DNA of 64,000 nucleotides from Pirellulales bacterium (GTDB lineage: Bacteria > Planctomycetota > Planctomycetia > Pirellulales > JAICIG01): contig JAICLL010000007.1 in the NCBI GenBank assembly GCA_025927475.1, forward strand, positions 1 through 64,000, read 5' to 3'. The notes beneath the pieces are model-generated. The model was not told where the DNA came from. It made no database searches and saw nothing but the letters and a program-made list of their open reading frames with translations. The position numbers and the translations under genes were made by a program. Numbering within the stretch: position 1 is the stretch's first letter; each line of letters begins with the position of its first letter. Shown piece by piece: positions 51,642 to 60,241 of this stretch.

Positions 51642-53237
51642 TCATGGCGCCCCCTCGGCCCAACGCCGCTCGAGGGCTTCGGTTTCCACGTCGATCGATT
51701 CCGGGGAAACGGCTTCGGGCAAGAGCGCCTCGGCGGCCGGCCGCGTCAATTGCCGCTCGAGCTCTGCAATTTCGCGCTGTGCCTGGGCAACTTCGCTGTC
51801 AAAGAAGTTCCAGTCGGCCATTCGCTGGTACGAGTGGTTCGCGCCATTGGCCGCTTGCCCAGGCGCGGCGTCTGTGTCTGTTTGCTTATCCGCGATTTGC
51901 GTTTCATCACCGTGCGGATCATTGGACGGCCACCAGTACACTGCCGCCGCCAGGCAGACGAGCGCCGGCAGGGCGAACAAGATCGTCGGTGAAATCGCCC
52001 GCATGGCCCGGCGCCGTTTGACGCGCCGCAGCCGCGCGGGACGCGGCTCCAGCGCCGGCTGCTGCAAATGAGCCAAATGCCGCCCGAGCAAATCAGCCAC
52101 TTCTTCGGCCGACTGGAACCGCTCGGTCGGACTTTTGGCGTGCAGCGTTTCGACAATCTCAGCGAACCAGTCGGGAATCTCCGGATTGGTCTCGCGAATG
52201 GGCCGCGGCATGTCTTCGCACAATCGCCGCCAGACGCCCAAAAACGTCTCGGCGCGAAACGGCGAGCGACCCGTCGACAGCGCATAGAGCACGCTGCCCA
52301 GGCTGAACAGGTCGCAGCGGTGATCGACGGGCTCGCCGCGGGCTTGTTCCGGGGCCATGTATTGCGGCGTGCCCGCCACCACGCCGCTCTGCGTCTGGCT
52401 GGCGTCGTCGATCGTCCGCGCCAGGCCGAAGTCGGTGATTTTGACGCGTTCGACGCCGTTTTCGAGCAGGATGTTCGCCGGCTTGATGTCGCGGTGTACC
52501 AGCCCCTGCGCGTGCGCGGCGGCCAGGCCGGCGGCCACCTGCATGCCGATGCGGAGCGTTTCTTTCAACTCCAGCGGACCTTGCCGGTCAAGCCGATCCT
52601 GCAGCGAGCAGCCGGCGATATACGGCATGACCAGGTACGGCAGGCCGTCGTTCTCGGCCACGGCGTGGATGGCCACCACGTGGTCGTGAACCACGGCGGC
52701 CGCCGCTTGGGCCTCTCGGGCAAAACGCCGCCGCGCGGCGCCGCTGGCCGCCAGGTGCGGCGCGAGCACTTTGACCGCCACATAGCGATTGAGCGTGGCG
52801 TCGAACGCCTTGAGCACCACGCCAAAGCCGCCCGAACCGATGACATCACTCACTTCATAAGGACCGAGCCGGCCCAAGAACGCCGCATTGTCGCTGGGCG
52901 CCAAAAAGCCCAGCCACGGCTGCTGATCGGCGCCGCGCCGCGCATCATTCCCATCACGGCGGGCGTCCTGAAGCGGCTCATCGTAGGATGGCCTTCCAGG
53001 CCGTCTCGTTGCAACGGACCCGCCCGGCGCCGCTTCTTCCACGGTGGCCAGGTGCGACTGCGCCTTCCGCCACCACTCGCGGCCGGCGGCGAGTGATTCG
53101 AGCTGCGTGCGGCATTCATCGCATTGTTCGAGATGGTGGGCCAGTTCGTGATGTGCCGCGTCGCGCAAGCGATCATCGAGCGCCAGTTTTAATCGCGCCA
53201 GATCACACGAAAATCGGGGTGAAACCATGGCCATCAC
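51642..53237 (-). CDS. Membrane Ser/Thr protein kinase with N-terminal zinc-finger anti-sigma domain
   Basis: A 531-residue protein. An anti-sigma-type zinc finger (HHELAHHLEQCDECRTQLES, H-x3-C-x2-C) occupies residues 25-50. The kinase domain (about 125-395) has IGSGGFGVVLKAFD, catalytic Lys in VAVKVLAP, HRDIKPANILLENG, DFGLARTID and GTPQYMAPEQARGEPVDHRC. A single transmembrane span lies at about 418-438, followed by a mainly polar, helical periplasmic part. The start overlaps the end of the ECF sigma gene (ATGA). This arrangement is the pattern of planctomycete ECF/kinase pairs, in which the kinase protein probably acts as membrane anti-sigma factor or signal receiver. Confidence 0.92.
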   Translation of the reverse strand: MMAMVSPRFSCDLARLKLALDDRLRDAAHHELAHHLEQCDECRTQLESLAAGREWWRKAQSHLATVEEAAPGGSVATRRPGRPSYDEPLQDARRDGNDARRGADQQPWLGFLAPSDNAAFLGRLGPYEVSDVIGSGGFGVVLKAFDATLNRYVAVKVLAPHLAASGAARRRFAREAQAAAAVVHDHVVAIHAVAENDGLPYLVMPYIAGCSLQDRLDRQGPLELKETLRIGMQVAAGLAAAHAQGLVHRDIKPANILLENGVERVKITDFGLARTIDDASQTQSGVVAGTPQYMAPEQARGEPVDHRCDLFSLGSVLYALSTGRSPFRAETFLGVWRRLCEDMPRPIRETNPEIPDWFAEIVETLHAKSPTERFQSAEEVADLLGRHLAHLQQPALEPRPARLRRVKRRRAMRAISPTILFALPALVCLAAAVYWWPSNDPHGDETQIADKQTDTDAAPGQAANGANHSYQRMADWNFFDSEVAQAQREIAELERQLTRPAAEALLPEAVSPESIDVETEALERRWAEGAP

Positions 53238-53839
53238 TCCGCGCTGCCGCGCCCTTCGACTTCTTCAATTTTTTCGCGCAGCCGCGCCATCACTCGGCTG
53301 CGCGCAATGTAAACGGCTCCGACGCTCATCTGCAGTTCTTCGGCGGCTTGTTGCGGCTTGCGTCCCTCGACGCCGGTGAGCCAGAACGCCCGCCAGGTGG
53401 CCTCTCGAAACTCCGCCCGCACCTGCTGGGCGGCCCAATGAAAAAGCTGCCGCTCGTATTGAAGATCGAGCAGCCGTGATTCTTCGTCTTCGGCCGGCTG
53501 CGCTTCCAGCAATCGCCGCGCATCGCTCGTGCCGGTGGCGTTGAACTGTCGTTGCCGCGCCCGCAACGTGTTGATCATCACGTTCCGGGCGATCTGAAAC
53601 AGCCAAGGCCGAAACGCTCCGCGATCGGGCCGGGCTTGCCATCGCTCGATCGCTTTCGCGGCGGCCTGAAACACCTCTTGGCACAAATCGGCGGCGTCGG
53701 CGTCTTGGAACCCCCGCCGCCGCGCCTGCCGATAGATCAGCGGCTCATAAATCTCCATAAACTCGCGCCAGGCTTGCTCATCGGACGGCTGCACAAGCCG
53801 AGCCAGCAAGCTATAGCGGGTAGTCGGGCTACTTTCCAT
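53234..53839 (-). CDS. ECF sigma factor paired with the Ser/Thr kinase
   Basis: A sigma factor of about 201 residues. Region 2 is FMEIYEPLIYRQARRRGFQD, ADAADLCQEVFQAAAKAIER and FRPWLFQIARNVMINTLR. Region 4 includes FREATWRAFWLTGVEGRKPQ and QAAEELQMSVGAVYIARSRV. The AEEL.MS.GAVY.ARSRV pattern matches planctomycete-specific ECF groups. The kinase/anti-sigma gene starts within its stop codon, so the two are translationally coupled. An upstream in-frame start (53872) is possible, but ATG 53839 gives the usual N-terminus. Confidence 0.9.
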   Translation of the reverse strand: MESSPTTRYSLLARLVQPSDEQAWREFMEIYEPLIYRQARRRGFQDADAADLCQEVFQAAAKAIERWQARPDRGAFRPWLFQIARNVMINTLRARQRQFNATGTSDARRLLEAQPAEDEESRLLDLQYERQLFHWAAQQVRAEFREATWRAFWLTGVEGRKPQQAAEELQMSVGAVYIARSRVMARLREKIEEVEGRGSAE

Positions 53840-53962
53840 CGGGGCGGTTCTCTCTGCTACCGTTATAGACAACCGCCCGATGAAAATCTTTCAATCTACG
53901 ATTGCACGGCGTTTTGCACGTGCGTAAGCTTTGGTTGATTTGACCCACGACCGAGTAGCGGT

Positions 53963-54460
53963 ATGCCGGGGGATGTTTCGAAAACCGAGTTCCCGCCTCT
54001 TCTCCCGGGCGGTTTTTGGCCGATGTCGCTCACGGAGATGCGAGCCAAGTGTGTGGGTGCTTTCCCATTTTCACGATCTCGACATCTGATTTTCGACGGC
54101 ATTGAGCACCTTATCACGCGGCTCAGCACCGCAGATATCGCTGGGGAACTCTGGATCGACGGTAGCTTCGTTACAGAGAAGCTCGACCCCGGCGATGCCG
54201 ATATTCTCGTTCGCGTATCGTCTCAGATTTATGATAACGACCCGAAGAAACGGCTGGTCGTGGGCTGGGCGACAGACCCGAATCGGCTTTCAGATCATCG
54301 CTGTGATTCGTATCGGTGGATAGAATATAGAAGAGGGCACCCGGCTTTTGCATTAAGCGAAGACGATCGTAAGTATTGGTCAGACTGGTTTGGGCATAGC
54401 CGCGCGGGCGTTTCCAAGGGCATTGTCGTTATTGAATTCCCTTTGGTGCATCATGAATGA
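53963..54460 (+). CDS. Nucleotidyltransferase-fold protein, DUF6932-like
   Basis: A 165-residue protein whose core LWIDGSFVTEKLDPGDADIL resembles the GS-x(n)-DxD motif of minimal nucleotidyltransferases, in the manner of the DUF6932 family. The N-terminal part FPPLLPGGFWPMSLTEMRAK also fits the family pattern 'LP.G...ts..e...rF'. The gene is AT-richer than its surroundings and overlaps the next small gene by 8 nt, a layout common in toxin-antitoxin and mobile defence-like units. Whether it transfers nucleotides, and to what target, is unknown. It is divergent from the ECF sigma gene. Confidence 0.62.
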   Translation: MPGDVSKTEFPPLLPGGFWPMSLTEMRAKCVGAFPFSRSRHLIFDGIEHLITRLSTADIAGELWIDGSFVTEKLDPGDADILVRVSSQIYDNDPKKRLVVGWATDPNRLSDHRCDSYRWIEYRRGHPAFALSEDDRKYWSDWFGHSRAGVSKGIVVIEFPLVHHE

Positions 54461-54683
54461 TTTAGCGAGAATTCAGGCGCAACTCGATATGGCGAAGAAG
54501 CGAGTTATTGCCATCGAGCAAATGTTGGCGGACCATCCAGAGTATCCGTCGATCGTTGCGAATTTGGAATCCGCAAGGCGGATCAAGGAAAAACTAGAGG
54601 CGCAATGCGCCGAAGTGTCCGAAAGAGAAAGCCGGTTGTCGCGGAACGCATTCACGACTACCGTTCCGCCTCCGCCGGATTGA
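54453..54683 (+). CDS. Small coiled-coil partner of the nucleotidyltransferase-like protein
   Basis: A 76-residue, charged, helical protein (MNDLARIQAQLDMAKKRVIA, IEQMLADHPEYPSIVANLES, ARRIKEKLEAQCAEV). Two helices likely form a hairpin or dimerising coiled coil. The ATG lies inside the last codons of the DUF6932-like gene (8-nt overlap), which supports co-expression and a complex with it. Its 3' end overlaps the convergent sulfatase gene by 26 nt. The family is not recognised; antitoxin or accessory subunit is a reasonable guess only. Confidence 0.55.
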   Translation: MNDLARIQAQLDMAKKRVIAIEQMLADHPEYPSIVANLESARRIKEKLEAQCAEVSERESRLSRNAFTTTVPPPPD

Positions 54684-56130
54684 TCGGCTTGCCCTCCCAG
54701 AACCAAACTCCGTTTTCCCGCGTCAGCAGCCGCATGGCGCTGCCGGGCACGGGCGGCGCGTCGCTGGCCGGCAGCCACCGCGCGTGCTCGCCCAAGACGT
54801 CGGCATAGCGCGGGTCGTCGGCCAGATTGTTCCACTCGTGCGGATCGGCCCCGTGATCGTACAACTCCTCCGAGCCGTCCGCATAACGGATATACCGCCA
54901 GTGCTCACTTCGCACGGCATGATTGCCTTGATTGTGCGTCGTCAGCGCGGGCCACCGGCGAATCGCCCCGGCGTCGCGCAACTGCGGCGAGAGGCTATGA
55001 CCCTCCAGGCGTTCATTGGCGGGCAAACCACAGCATTCAATCAAGGTCGGATACAGATCGAGCAATTCCACCGGCTGAGCGCAGCGCGCGCCCGCCGCCA
55101 CACCGGCGCCGGCAACGATCAATGGCACGTGCGTCGAGCGTTCCCAGAGAGAATTCTTGCCGGTAATGCCCTTCTCGCCCAAGTGCCAACCATGATCCGA
55201 CCAAAGTACGACGAGCGTCTCATCGGCGCGCCCCGATGCATCCAGCGCGTCGAGCAGGCGGCCGATCTGGCTATCGACAAAACTGATGCTCGCCAAATAG
55301 GCGCGCACCAGCGGGCGCCACTGGCCGGCCTGCCGCAGCCACGACAGCCGCGGTTCGGGCAGCTTCCAATGCAGATACCAGGCAAAGGGCGGCACATCGC
55401 CGCGATCGTCGGCCTTCACCGGCGGCATGACCAGCGAGTTGTCGGGATAGAGATCGAACCACGTTTGCGACGCGAAGCACGGCACATGCGGCAAGCGGAA
55501 ACCGGCGGCGATAAAGAACGGCTTCGCGCCGGTCTGCGCCCGCAGTTGCGCGATCGCCGAATCGGCAATCTTCCAGTCGGCCTGCTCTTCGTCTCGTGAC
55601 GGGAAAACGCCCCAGTCCATGGCGCGGATCTCGGCGGGGGTGGCGACCAGCTTTTTGGGCGGAAAAACCACCGCGCCCGAATCGCCCCAGACGTCGAACT
55701 CTTCGCCACGCCGCTCGCGGGCGATCGAGCCATCGTGAAACACCTTGCCGGCGGTGAACGTGCGGTAGCCGTGCCGGGCAAAATACTGAGGCAGGGTGAT
55801 GTGTGCTTGCAGCGAAGCCACGGCGCGAATGCCCGGTTGCAGGCCATAAATACCGGTGGTCGAAGGTCGCAGCCCGGTCAATAAGCTGGCGCGCGATGGA
55901 TTGCATAGCGGCGCCTGGCAGTGTGCGTTGGTAAACAGCGTTCCGCGGCGCGCGAGCCGATCGATGTTCGGCGTCTTGACCTGCGGATGCCCCTCGAGGC
56001 AGCCGACCCAATCATTCAGGTCGTCGACGGCGATGAACAGCACATTGGGCCGACCTGGTTCGGCGGCAGGCAAAGCGCGGATGCAGGCCGAAATAAAAAC
56101 CGCCAGAACCAGATGGGCGACTCGCTTCAT
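54658..56130 (-). CDS. Secreted sulfatase (iduronate-2-sulfatase-like)
   Basis: A 490-residue type I sulfatase with a signal peptide (hydrophobic residues 7-20, cut near LPAAEP). The N-terminal metal motif NVLFIAVDDLNDWVGCLEGH is followed by the formylglycine motif CNPSRASLLTG (Cys converted by an FGE or anSME enzyme). Then come TGIYGLQPG, RTFTAGKVFHDG and the second metal site VVLWSDHGWHLGEKGITGKN, and it ends with the substrate-side segment EHWRYIRYADGSEELYDHGA. Length and motifs fit the S1 sulfatases that desulfate algal or animal polysaccharides, which are numerous in planctomycetes. Substrate unknown. Confidence 0.93.
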   Translation of the reverse strand: MKRVAHLVLAVFISACIRALPAAEPGRPNVLFIAVDDLNDWVGCLEGHPQVKTPNIDRLARRGTLFTNAHCQAPLCNPSRASLLTGLRPSTTGIYGLQPGIRAVASLQAHITLPQYFARHGYRTFTAGKVFHDGSIARERRGEEFDVWGDSGAVVFPPKKLVATPAEIRAMDWGVFPSRDEEQADWKIADSAIAQLRAQTGAKPFFIAAGFRLPHVPCFASQTWFDLYPDNSLVMPPVKADDRGDVPPFAWYLHWKLPEPRLSWLRQAGQWRPLVRAYLASISFVDSQIGRLLDALDASGRADETLVVLWSDHGWHLGEKGITGKNSLWERSTHVPLIVAGAGVAAGARCAQPVELLDLYPTLIECCGLPANERLEGHSLSPQLRDAGAIRRWPALTTHNQGNHAVRSEHWRYIRYADGSEELYDHGADPHEWNNLADDPRYADVLGEHARWLPASDAPPVPGSAMRLLTRENGVWFWEGKPINPAEAER

Positions 56131-56326
56131 GCGGTAATCCTAACACGCCGCGCTGAAGTGCGGTACCACGGCCCATCAAGATATTTGAGACCGTTATCCG
56201 GCCGACAGTGGGTAGTACGCGCAAATCGGCGGCGCTTGGCGGTCTATCGTAGACAGGCCAACGGCGCCTCGCGTGGACTAAGACGCCCTGGTTGCTTGCG
56301 TTGGTTCAGATGACGGACTGGCTCGG

Positions 56327-56593
56327 CTATAGCCCGATTACGGCAGAAAGAGCCGTCAGGGAATCCGGCGAATCCAAGTTGCGATTGTTGGTAATCAGGA
56401 CCAGTTGCTCTTCTTGGCATTTATGCCAAATCTCTTCGTCGGTCGAGGTAGCCGTGAGATTCACGTCCTCAAAGGCAAAGAGAGCCAATTTGAGTTCGTT
56501 CCAGAACTCGACCCAGGAGACTGCCTGCATGGCGCGGACGAGGTCAGCGACCGGCCCCGTCATATGGATATCGGCGAGAATGCGCTTAACCAT
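56327..56593 (-). CDS. PIN/DUF5615-like toxin candidate
   Basis: A protein of about 88 residues starting MVKRILADIHMTGPVADLVR, with TSTDEEIWHKCQEEQLVLIT and NNRNLDSPDSL. The 'ILAD', 'TDEEIW..C....LVLITNN' elements recall PIN-like DUF5615 toxins, in which Asp residues bind a metal for RNA cleavage. The chain is short and its C-terminus seems cut compared with complete PIN domains, so activity is doubtful. The start (ATGGTTAA) overlaps the stop of the DUF433 gene by 8 nt. Confidence 0.5.
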   Translation of the reverse strand: MVKRILADIHMTGPVADLVRAMQAVSWVEFWNELKLALFAFEDVNLTATSTDEEIWHKCQEEQLVLITNNRNLDSPDSLTALSAVIGL

Positions 56594-56945
56594 TGTTCCC
56601 GGCATGCCGCTGGTGCAATTTCGCCTTCAGCCGAGCAATCCGTTGCTCCTGCGGTAGCGTGGGGTCGATTGCCGGAAGCAAGCCCTTAGCTTTTTGCGAC
56701 GCGATCCCCTGCTGAATAAACTCTTCGGCTCGACGATCTGCTTCGACCAGTTCGTCGAGATGCGCTTTCACGTACTCCTCCACAACATCGAATTCAGCGC
56801 GGCTGAGCGTGGGCATGATCCGCTGAATGGCGGCAAAATCGTAGCCGCGGTGCAGATAGTAAAAGATGTCGAGTACGGTAATCCGCGTCGTCGAAAGTTG
56901 AGGTCCGCGACCGCAATCGATGATTTGGATAGTTTCAGTCTTCAT
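56586..56945 (-). CDS. DUF433-like antitoxin of the pair
   Basis: A 119-residue protein. The central CGRGPQLSTTRITVLDIFYY, then LHRGYDFAAIQRIMPTLSRA and EFDVVEEYVKAHLDELVE fit the DUF433 fold (a winged helix-like antitoxin: 'ig.ptl.GTRItV.dil..l..G.s...i...yP.lt...v..al.y'). The C-terminal 45 residues are a charged extension that probably wraps the toxin. It is upstream of and overlaps the PIN-like gene, the usual order. Likely also represses its own promoter. Confidence 0.65.
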   Translation of the reverse strand: MKTETIQIIDCGRGPQLSTTRITVLDIFYYLHRGYDFAAIQRIMPTLSRAEFDVVEEYVKAHLDELVEADRRAEEFIQQGIASQKAKGLLPAIDPTLPQEQRIARLKAKLHQRHAGNNG

Positions 56946-57176
56946 ACAAGAAACTCGTTCGCCGCCACCCCTTTGGTGGAAATCGTTGAGGCGTGTTCCA
57001 GTATAACAGAGAAGTCGAAACGGCCGACAGATCGACGAACGCCGATATCGCTTCGCCTCTCGACCAACTGCGTAGCCCCGTCGGCGCCTAAGCGAGGCCC
57101 CGCTGGTCTTGACGCGCCGTACCTAGGTGGCCTAGGCTAGCGACCGTGTCGAGGTGGGCCGCCGGAGCAACGCGCG

Positions 57177-57515
57177 ATGGATTCCAGTTTGTTGTGGGGA
57201 GTCGTGGATCTGCTCATTTTGGAAGTTCTTTCCGATGGGCCGAACTATGGGTACGAGATCTCGCAGTTGGTCACGGGCCGCTCGCGGGGCTATTTCGAGC
57301 TGAAAGAAGGAAGTTTTTATCCGGCCCTGCACCGGCTCGAACGGCAGAAACTGCTGGTCGGGTCTTGGCAAGCGGCCGAGTCGGGCCGTCGACGCAAATA
57401 TTATCGGCTGACGCCCGCCGGCCGCCGCACGTTGGAGGCGAAGCGCGCGGAGTGGTCAAAGTTTGCGACCGGCGTGCAAGGGGTGTTGGGGCTGCGGCAA
57501 GGCGCGATCGCGTAA
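57177..57515 (+). CDS. PadR-family transcriptional regulator
   Basis: A 112-residue winged-helix regulator. Typical motifs are LLILEVLSDGPNYGYEISQL, GYFELKEGSFYPALHRLERQ, the wing KLLVGSWQAAESGRRRKYYR and LTPAGRRTLEAKRAEWSKFA. PadR proteins repress nearby genes and are released by stress or small molecules. The next gene encodes a protein with the permease-prefix-type N-terminus often found after PadR, so an operon with it is likely, although a palindromic repeat separates them. Confidence 0.92.
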   Translation: MDSSLLWGVVDLLILEVLSDGPNYGYEISQLVTGRSRGYFELKEGSFYPALHRLERQKLLVGSWQAAESGRRRKYYRLTPAGRRTLEAKRAEWSKFATGVQGVLGLRQGAIA

Positions 57516-57521
57516 TGTCAC

Positions 57522-57564
57522 CTTTCGCTCCGCGAAAGTAGCGCTACTTTCGCGGAGTGGAAAG
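57522..57564. repeat. Palindromic repeat between PadR and the next gene
   Basis: CTTTCGCTCCGCGAAAGTAG (57522-57541) pairs with CTACTTTCGCGGAGTGGAAA and a final G (57544-57564), one mismatch, with a 2-nt centre. A shorter relative, CCTTTCGC-CGA-GCGAAAGG, occurs at 60162-60180. Likely a dispersed palindrome; it could also modulate read-through from padR. Confidence 0.75.
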
Positions 57565-57585
57565 CGAACTGGCGGCAAAGCAACG

Positions 57586-58851
57586 ATGGACGGCGAGCAC
57601 AGAATCGAATCGCGACTGCCCGCTCCGCGCGGCGATGAACCGCCCGCTCTGCGCCAAGACATCGCCGATGAACTGAACGACCATCTGCAACAGGCGCTGG
57701 CCCGGGAGCGGCGGCGCGGCACCGATGAACAAATGGCGCGCAAAGCGGTCCTTGACCGTTTTGGCGACCCGGCCAGTGTGGCACGGAGGCTCTGGTTCGA
57801 TTCCATGAAGGAGACGATCATGAAAGAACGAATGACGATGGTGGCGATGTTGGCCGTCATTACGGCCAGCGTGATGGCGTGCGTCGGCATGTGGCTGCTG
57901 CTCGAGCAAAGCCGCCAAGCCAATGCGGCGGTCCTGGCCGAACTCAAATCGCTCCACGCGGCCGCCGCGCAACCACCGGTCATGTATGATTGGGCCTCGG
58001 CTACTGTGGCGTGCGTGTTCGAGGGCGACGACGCCAGGCCGGCGCCGGGCATGGTGGTCAAGCTTACTGGCCGGGCGATCAATCCCGCCGACGAGATCAC
58101 GCTCACCGAAACCACCGGCGACGACGGCACGGTTCGTTTCAAACCGATCCGGCCGGGGCGGTATCGAATGGCAATCGTCTCGCCCGGCAAATGGGGATCT
58201 TTCCGAACCACCGAAATCATCATTTTGCCGGGCAACGATTATTCAGAGCGAATCGTTTGCCCCTCGACCGTGCTTCAAGAGACGAACGTCACGGTCCGAT
58301 TGAAATGGCCGGAGGGCGAGAAGCTCGAGCCGAGCGTGCGGCTGGAGTGCCTGCTCTATCCGAGCAACGGCGGCCGATGGATAGAAATCGACGGCGCTTG
58401 GTGGAGCGCGCCAAGTCCGCCGCAGGTGGCCTTGCCGATCGGCGAAACTGGCGAGTTTTCGATGCCGCAAACGCCCGGCGGCTACGAGCCTTACGGCGAC
58501 TATCCATCAGCGCCGGTCCCATCGCCAGGGCCGTACGCGGGCGCAGCCGCATCGTGGCCCAACCTGGTGTCGCCTCACGCGGCGAAATGCGCCGTCGCGG
58601 CGGTAGGGTATGTGCGCGCTTGGAAACTATTCGGCCCCGCGGTCGTACAAAACAGCCCCTATGCCGCGGCGGTCTCGACGCAATCGTTCGCGATGGTCGA
58701 AGAGCCTCAGCAGGGCGATGAGGCGCCCGTCCTCCAAGCGCATCCTGGCCAAGACAACGTTTGGACGATTGAGGTATCGAAGGAATTCGTCGAGCAAATC
58801 AACGCGGAAGCCAAGCGGTTGGCGACGCCGCCCCCCTATGCCAGCCAATAG
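57586..58851 (+). CDS. Membrane protein with permease-prefix N-terminus and carboxypeptidase-regulatory-like domain
   Basis: A 421-residue protein. Residues 10-75 resemble the prefix domain that follows PadR genes (LRQDIADELNDHLQQALARE, KAVLDRFGDPASVARRLW). One transmembrane span lies at about 85-108 (MVAMLAVITASVMACVGMWL). The outer part starts with a carboxypeptidase-regulatory/CnaB-type beta-sandwich (GMVVKLTGRAINPADEITLT, ETTGDDGTVRFKPIRPGRYR) and continues as a less ordered Pro-rich region. It may be a PadR-controlled anti-stress or surface protein. The ATG at 57586 is chosen; the frame is open 41 codons upstream through the repeat. Confidence 0.65.
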   Translation: MDGEHRIESRLPAPRGDEPPALRQDIADELNDHLQQALARERRRGTDEQMARKAVLDRFGDPASVARRLWFDSMKETIMKERMTMVAMLAVITASVMACVGMWLLLEQSRQANAAVLAELKSLHAAAAQPPVMYDWASATVACVFEGDDARPAPGMVVKLTGRAINPADEITLTETTGDDGTVRFKPIRPGRYRMAIVSPGKWGSFRTTEIIILPGNDYSERIVCPSTVLQETNVTVRLKWPEGEKLEPSVRLECLLYPSNGGRWIEIDGAWWSAPSPPQVALPIGETGEFSMPQTPGGYEPYGDYPSAPVPSPGPYAGAAASWPNLVSPHAAKCAVAAVGYVRAWKLFGPAVVQNSPYAAAVSTQSFAMVEEPQQGDEAPVLQAHPGQDNVWTIEVSKEFVEQINAEAKRLATPPPYASQ

Positions 58852-59314
58852 CGAAACAATCATCAGCCGCTCGCTTGGCGTAATCCTGGCGGCGTTGCCG
58901 GAGGGAGGGTTGATTCCGCGCGAGGAGCGGTTCGATGCCGTGTTGTCGTCGCTCGAATACTTTATTCCCGACGTGCTTGCGGAAGTCCATTATGAATGGC
59001 GCCGCGAAGGCTTGGATGGCGTGCTGCCGCTTCGTGCTAGAAAAGTAAGCGAGTTGGAAGCCGAATTGGTCGGCCACTGCATTCTCATCTCCGACCAGAC
59101 CGTCGTGCCCTTCCACTTGCGCCTGCGAATCGATCCGTCAGATGACAAAGTATCGTGGTTGGAACTTCGCCTTGGTCAGCGCGGTGAGCGGGGAATGATG
59201 AGAACACCCTATGACACCCTCCCCGCCTCGGGCAAACTATTGCAGGTCTTGGAGAATGCGACAGACCGCATCCAGTGGGCGTACGAAGTGACCTACGGCG
59301 AGCGACGTGGTTAA
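58838..59314 (+). CDS. Hypothetical protein
   Basis: A 158-residue cytoplasmic protein of unknown family. It has a mixed alpha/beta pattern: PREERFDAVLSSLEYFIPDV, LAEVHYEWRREGLDGVLPLR, VPFHLRLRIDPSDDKVSWLE, LRLGQRGERGMMRTPYDTL. The start overlaps the preceding gene by 14 nt, so it belongs to the padR operon. No catalytic motif was seen. Confidence 0.55.
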   Translation: MPANSETIISRSLGVILAALPEGGLIPREERFDAVLSSLEYFIPDVLAEVHYEWRREGLDGVLPLRARKVSELEAELVGHCILISDQTVVPFHLRLRIDPSDDKVSWLELRLGQRGERGMMRTPYDTLPASGKLLQVLENATDRIQWAYEVTYGERRG

Positions 59315-59382
59315 TGCGCAGAATCTACCGGGCATCGCCGGTTCATAGCAGCCGCGCCAGGTGCATTGCTGCAAGCTGTTTG

Positions 59383-60126
59383 TCACCGAATCCGATCGTT
59401 CCATTGTGACCGCGAATACTTGGTGTCTACTAACGCTGCCATCCGCCACACGGGCGGTTCGGCCGCCGCGCCACTTAGTGGCCAGGCCGATTTGACGATC
59501 GAGCGAAGCTGGTCTGCTGGCACCGGCAGATTGGTGACAAACGCCTCGTGCGGACGGCCGGCGCGATAGTCGGGCTGGCGCGGCGGAAACGTCAGGCATG
59601 AGGCAATCAGCGGCAGCGGAAAATCGTAAAGCAGCGTGCCGTGATAAAGCAGATGGCTGCGCCGCACGCGCATGCTGTTGCCCGAAAACTTCAGCCCGCC
59701 GATCGCCAGGTCGCTGATGCCGCATTGCTCGGCGGCGAGGCCGTGACGGCGCAAGGCGGCGGCCAAGGTTCCCAGCACAAAGGCATGGGCCGAGTCGATG
59801 GCCCGCAAGGCGGGACGCAGTTCAAGATTGAGCACCACGGCGTACATCAGGCAACCCGGGCCGCTGACAATCGCCGCCCCGCCGCTGGACCGCCGCAAAA
59901 TGGGCACGCCCTCGCGCCGGCAAAACTCGGCGTTCACTTCGGCGGCCACCGACGACGAGCGGCCAATCACGACCAGCGGACGGGCCGGCTCCCAAAGACG
60001 CAGCCACTCGCACGGCTGGCCGCCGCCCCGCTCGGCGATTTCCTCCGCCTCGTCGAGCAGCGCCTCGTCGAGAGCCAGGTTTTCCTCGGGGGTGGGCAGC
60101 GTGAGTTCGAGTAAACGCATCTTCAC
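59383..60126 (-). CDS. Lipoate-protein ligase A/octanoyltransferase family protein
   Basis: A 247-residue member of the biotin/lipoate transferase fold. Features include ENLALDEALLDE at the N-terminus, LWEPARPLVVIGRSSSVAAE, RREGVPILRRSSGGAAIVSG (the RR-x-GGG/A loop that binds lipoyl-AMP or octanoyl), SDLAIGGLKFSGNSMRVRRS (Lys that contacts the adenylate or forms the acyl intermediate) and LLYHGTLLYDF. The first two residues allow a start at M1 or M3. It could be LplA-like (scavenging) or LipM-like (octanoyl transfer); the lack of an LplA C-terminal domain favours the transferase. It acts on lipoyl domains of 2-oxoacid dehydrogenases and glycine cleavage H protein. Confidence 0.85.
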   Translation of the reverse strand: MKMRLLELTLPTPEENLALDEALLDEAEEIAERGGGQPCEWLRLWEPARPLVVIGRSSSVAAEVNAEFCRREGVPILRRSSGGAAIVSGPGCLMYAVVLNLELRPALRAIDSAHAFVLGTLAAALRRHGLAAEQCGISDLAIGGLKFSGNSMRVRRSHLLYHGTLLYDFPLPLIASCLTFPPRQPDYRAGRPHEAFVTNLPVPADQLRSIVKSAWPLSGAAAEPPVWRMAALVDTKYSRSQWNDRIR

Positions 60127-60241
60127 CCGGGATATTTCGCCTCGGATCGCGGACAGACGCTCCTTTCGCCGAGCGAAAGGCGACGATCGGCCAATGGCCG
60201 TGGATTGACTGCCCGCACCGGTTCTCTACACTTAAGTTTAC

